64,000 bases of DNA from an uncultured Eudoraea sp. GTDB taxonomy: Bacteria > Bacteroidota > Bacteroidia > Flavobacteriales > Flavobacteriaceae. Both the position numbers and the translations under genes were made by a program. The notes under the pieces are model-generated. The model made no database searches and was not told the origin of the DNA. It saw only the letters and a program-made list of their open reading frames with translations. The stretch is taken from the NCBI RefSeq assembly GCF_947490415.1, contig NZ_CANLGX010000003.1, positions 599,147 through 663,146 on the forward strand. The letters run 5' to 3'. Of the stretch, positions 63,969 through 64,000 are shown in pieces. How positions within the stretch are numbered: the stretch's first letter is position 1; each line of letters starts with the position of its first letter.

Positions 63969-64000
63969 GAAGAAGGCGGCGGCCTACTCTCCCACCAGTT
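63969..64000 (-). rRNA. 5S ribosomal RNA, 3' end only
   Basis: The complement of the last bases reads GGTGGGAGAGTAGGCCGCCGCC, split over 63975-63997, a typical bacterial 5S 3' end. The gene is on the minus strand and continues beyond the window; the exact 3' end (63969-63975) is estimated. It implies a whole rrn operon to the right, transcribed toward this window. Confidence 0.85.

Overview
This window is a stretch of ordinary chromosome from a member of the Bacteroidota, almost certainly a (probably marine) Flavobacteriaceae. The evidence is the AT-rich sequence, the near absence of Shine-Dalgarno sequences, promoter boxes of the flavobacterial TANNTTTG type, type IX secretion/gliding family proteins (a PorP/SprF-like barrel and a PorD/DUF4835 protein), a bacillithiol-type YtxJ protein, and lineage-typical gene orders (bamD-rpoZ-like-coaBC-porD-recN; acyl-CoA thioesterase/dnaA/low-MW phosphatase; dapA next to a split 5'-nucleotidase). 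I see no prophage, insertion sequence, CRISPR array, plasmid module or tRNA. Coding density is very high and no gene-free gap reaches 300 bases.

Layout. 1-9.8 kb: tail of an unknown gene, glyA, fahA, a TPR-like lipoprotein behind a sigma54-like site, ytxJ and clpB diverging from a palindromic control region, a TetR-type regulator, and a PorP/SprF barrel with a repeat-rich coiled coil and SPOR-like tail. 9.8-19.8 kb: SixA-like phosphatase, smpB, pcm, then a long + strand run of Gfo/Idh/MocA oxidoreductase, 3-hydroxybutyryl-CoA dehydrogenase, DUF1015, YggS, exonuclease/GIY-YIG fusion, voltage-gated-type K+ channel, miaA and gluconokinase. 19.8-32.4 kb, all minus: a glycosyltransferase/YbbR-like/coaE/histidine kinase/response regulator run, fabI, the recN-porD-coaBC-rpoZ-bamD cluster, and dapA with a DUF6913-type gene. 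32.4-43.1 kb: a 5'-nucleotidase split over two genes in reversed order, a small RibK-like protein, unknowns, ligA, LOG protein, prmC, then ribD/HAD/EamA/YigZ. 43.1-49.1 kb: dnaA group, then dapF-GNAT-mltG. 49.2-64 kb: HtrA protease, long-form GAPDH, trmD and rplS (bL19) with a structured leader, ornithine aminotransferase with a Cys cluster, an ECF sigma factor with a membrane partner, rlmD and envelope proteins, a THUMP methyltransferase, a ZIP transporter, a PAQR/hemolysin III protein, an amidohydrolase, and the 3' end of a 5S rRNA gene with its rrn terminator on the minus strand.

Most of the window serves housekeeping: translation (smpB, miaA, trmD, rplS, rlmD, prmC), envelope biogenesis (bamD, mltG, dapA, dapF, porD), cofactors (coaBC, coaE, ribD, glyA), DNA maintenance (dnaA, ligA, recN) and protein quality control (clpB, HtrA, pcm). 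I did not find an obvious new multi-gene system. The points most worth a second look are: -7 boxes only 4-6 nt from start codons at four genes (leaderless mRNAs?), a CoaC domain carrying Asp and Ser where the E. coli enzyme has Asn125 and Cys158, a bacterial protein resembling archaeal CTP-dependent riboflavin kinase, a PorP/SprF-coiled coil-SPOR fusion, a palindromic element between ytxJ and clpB, and a possible bL19 autoregulatory leader.
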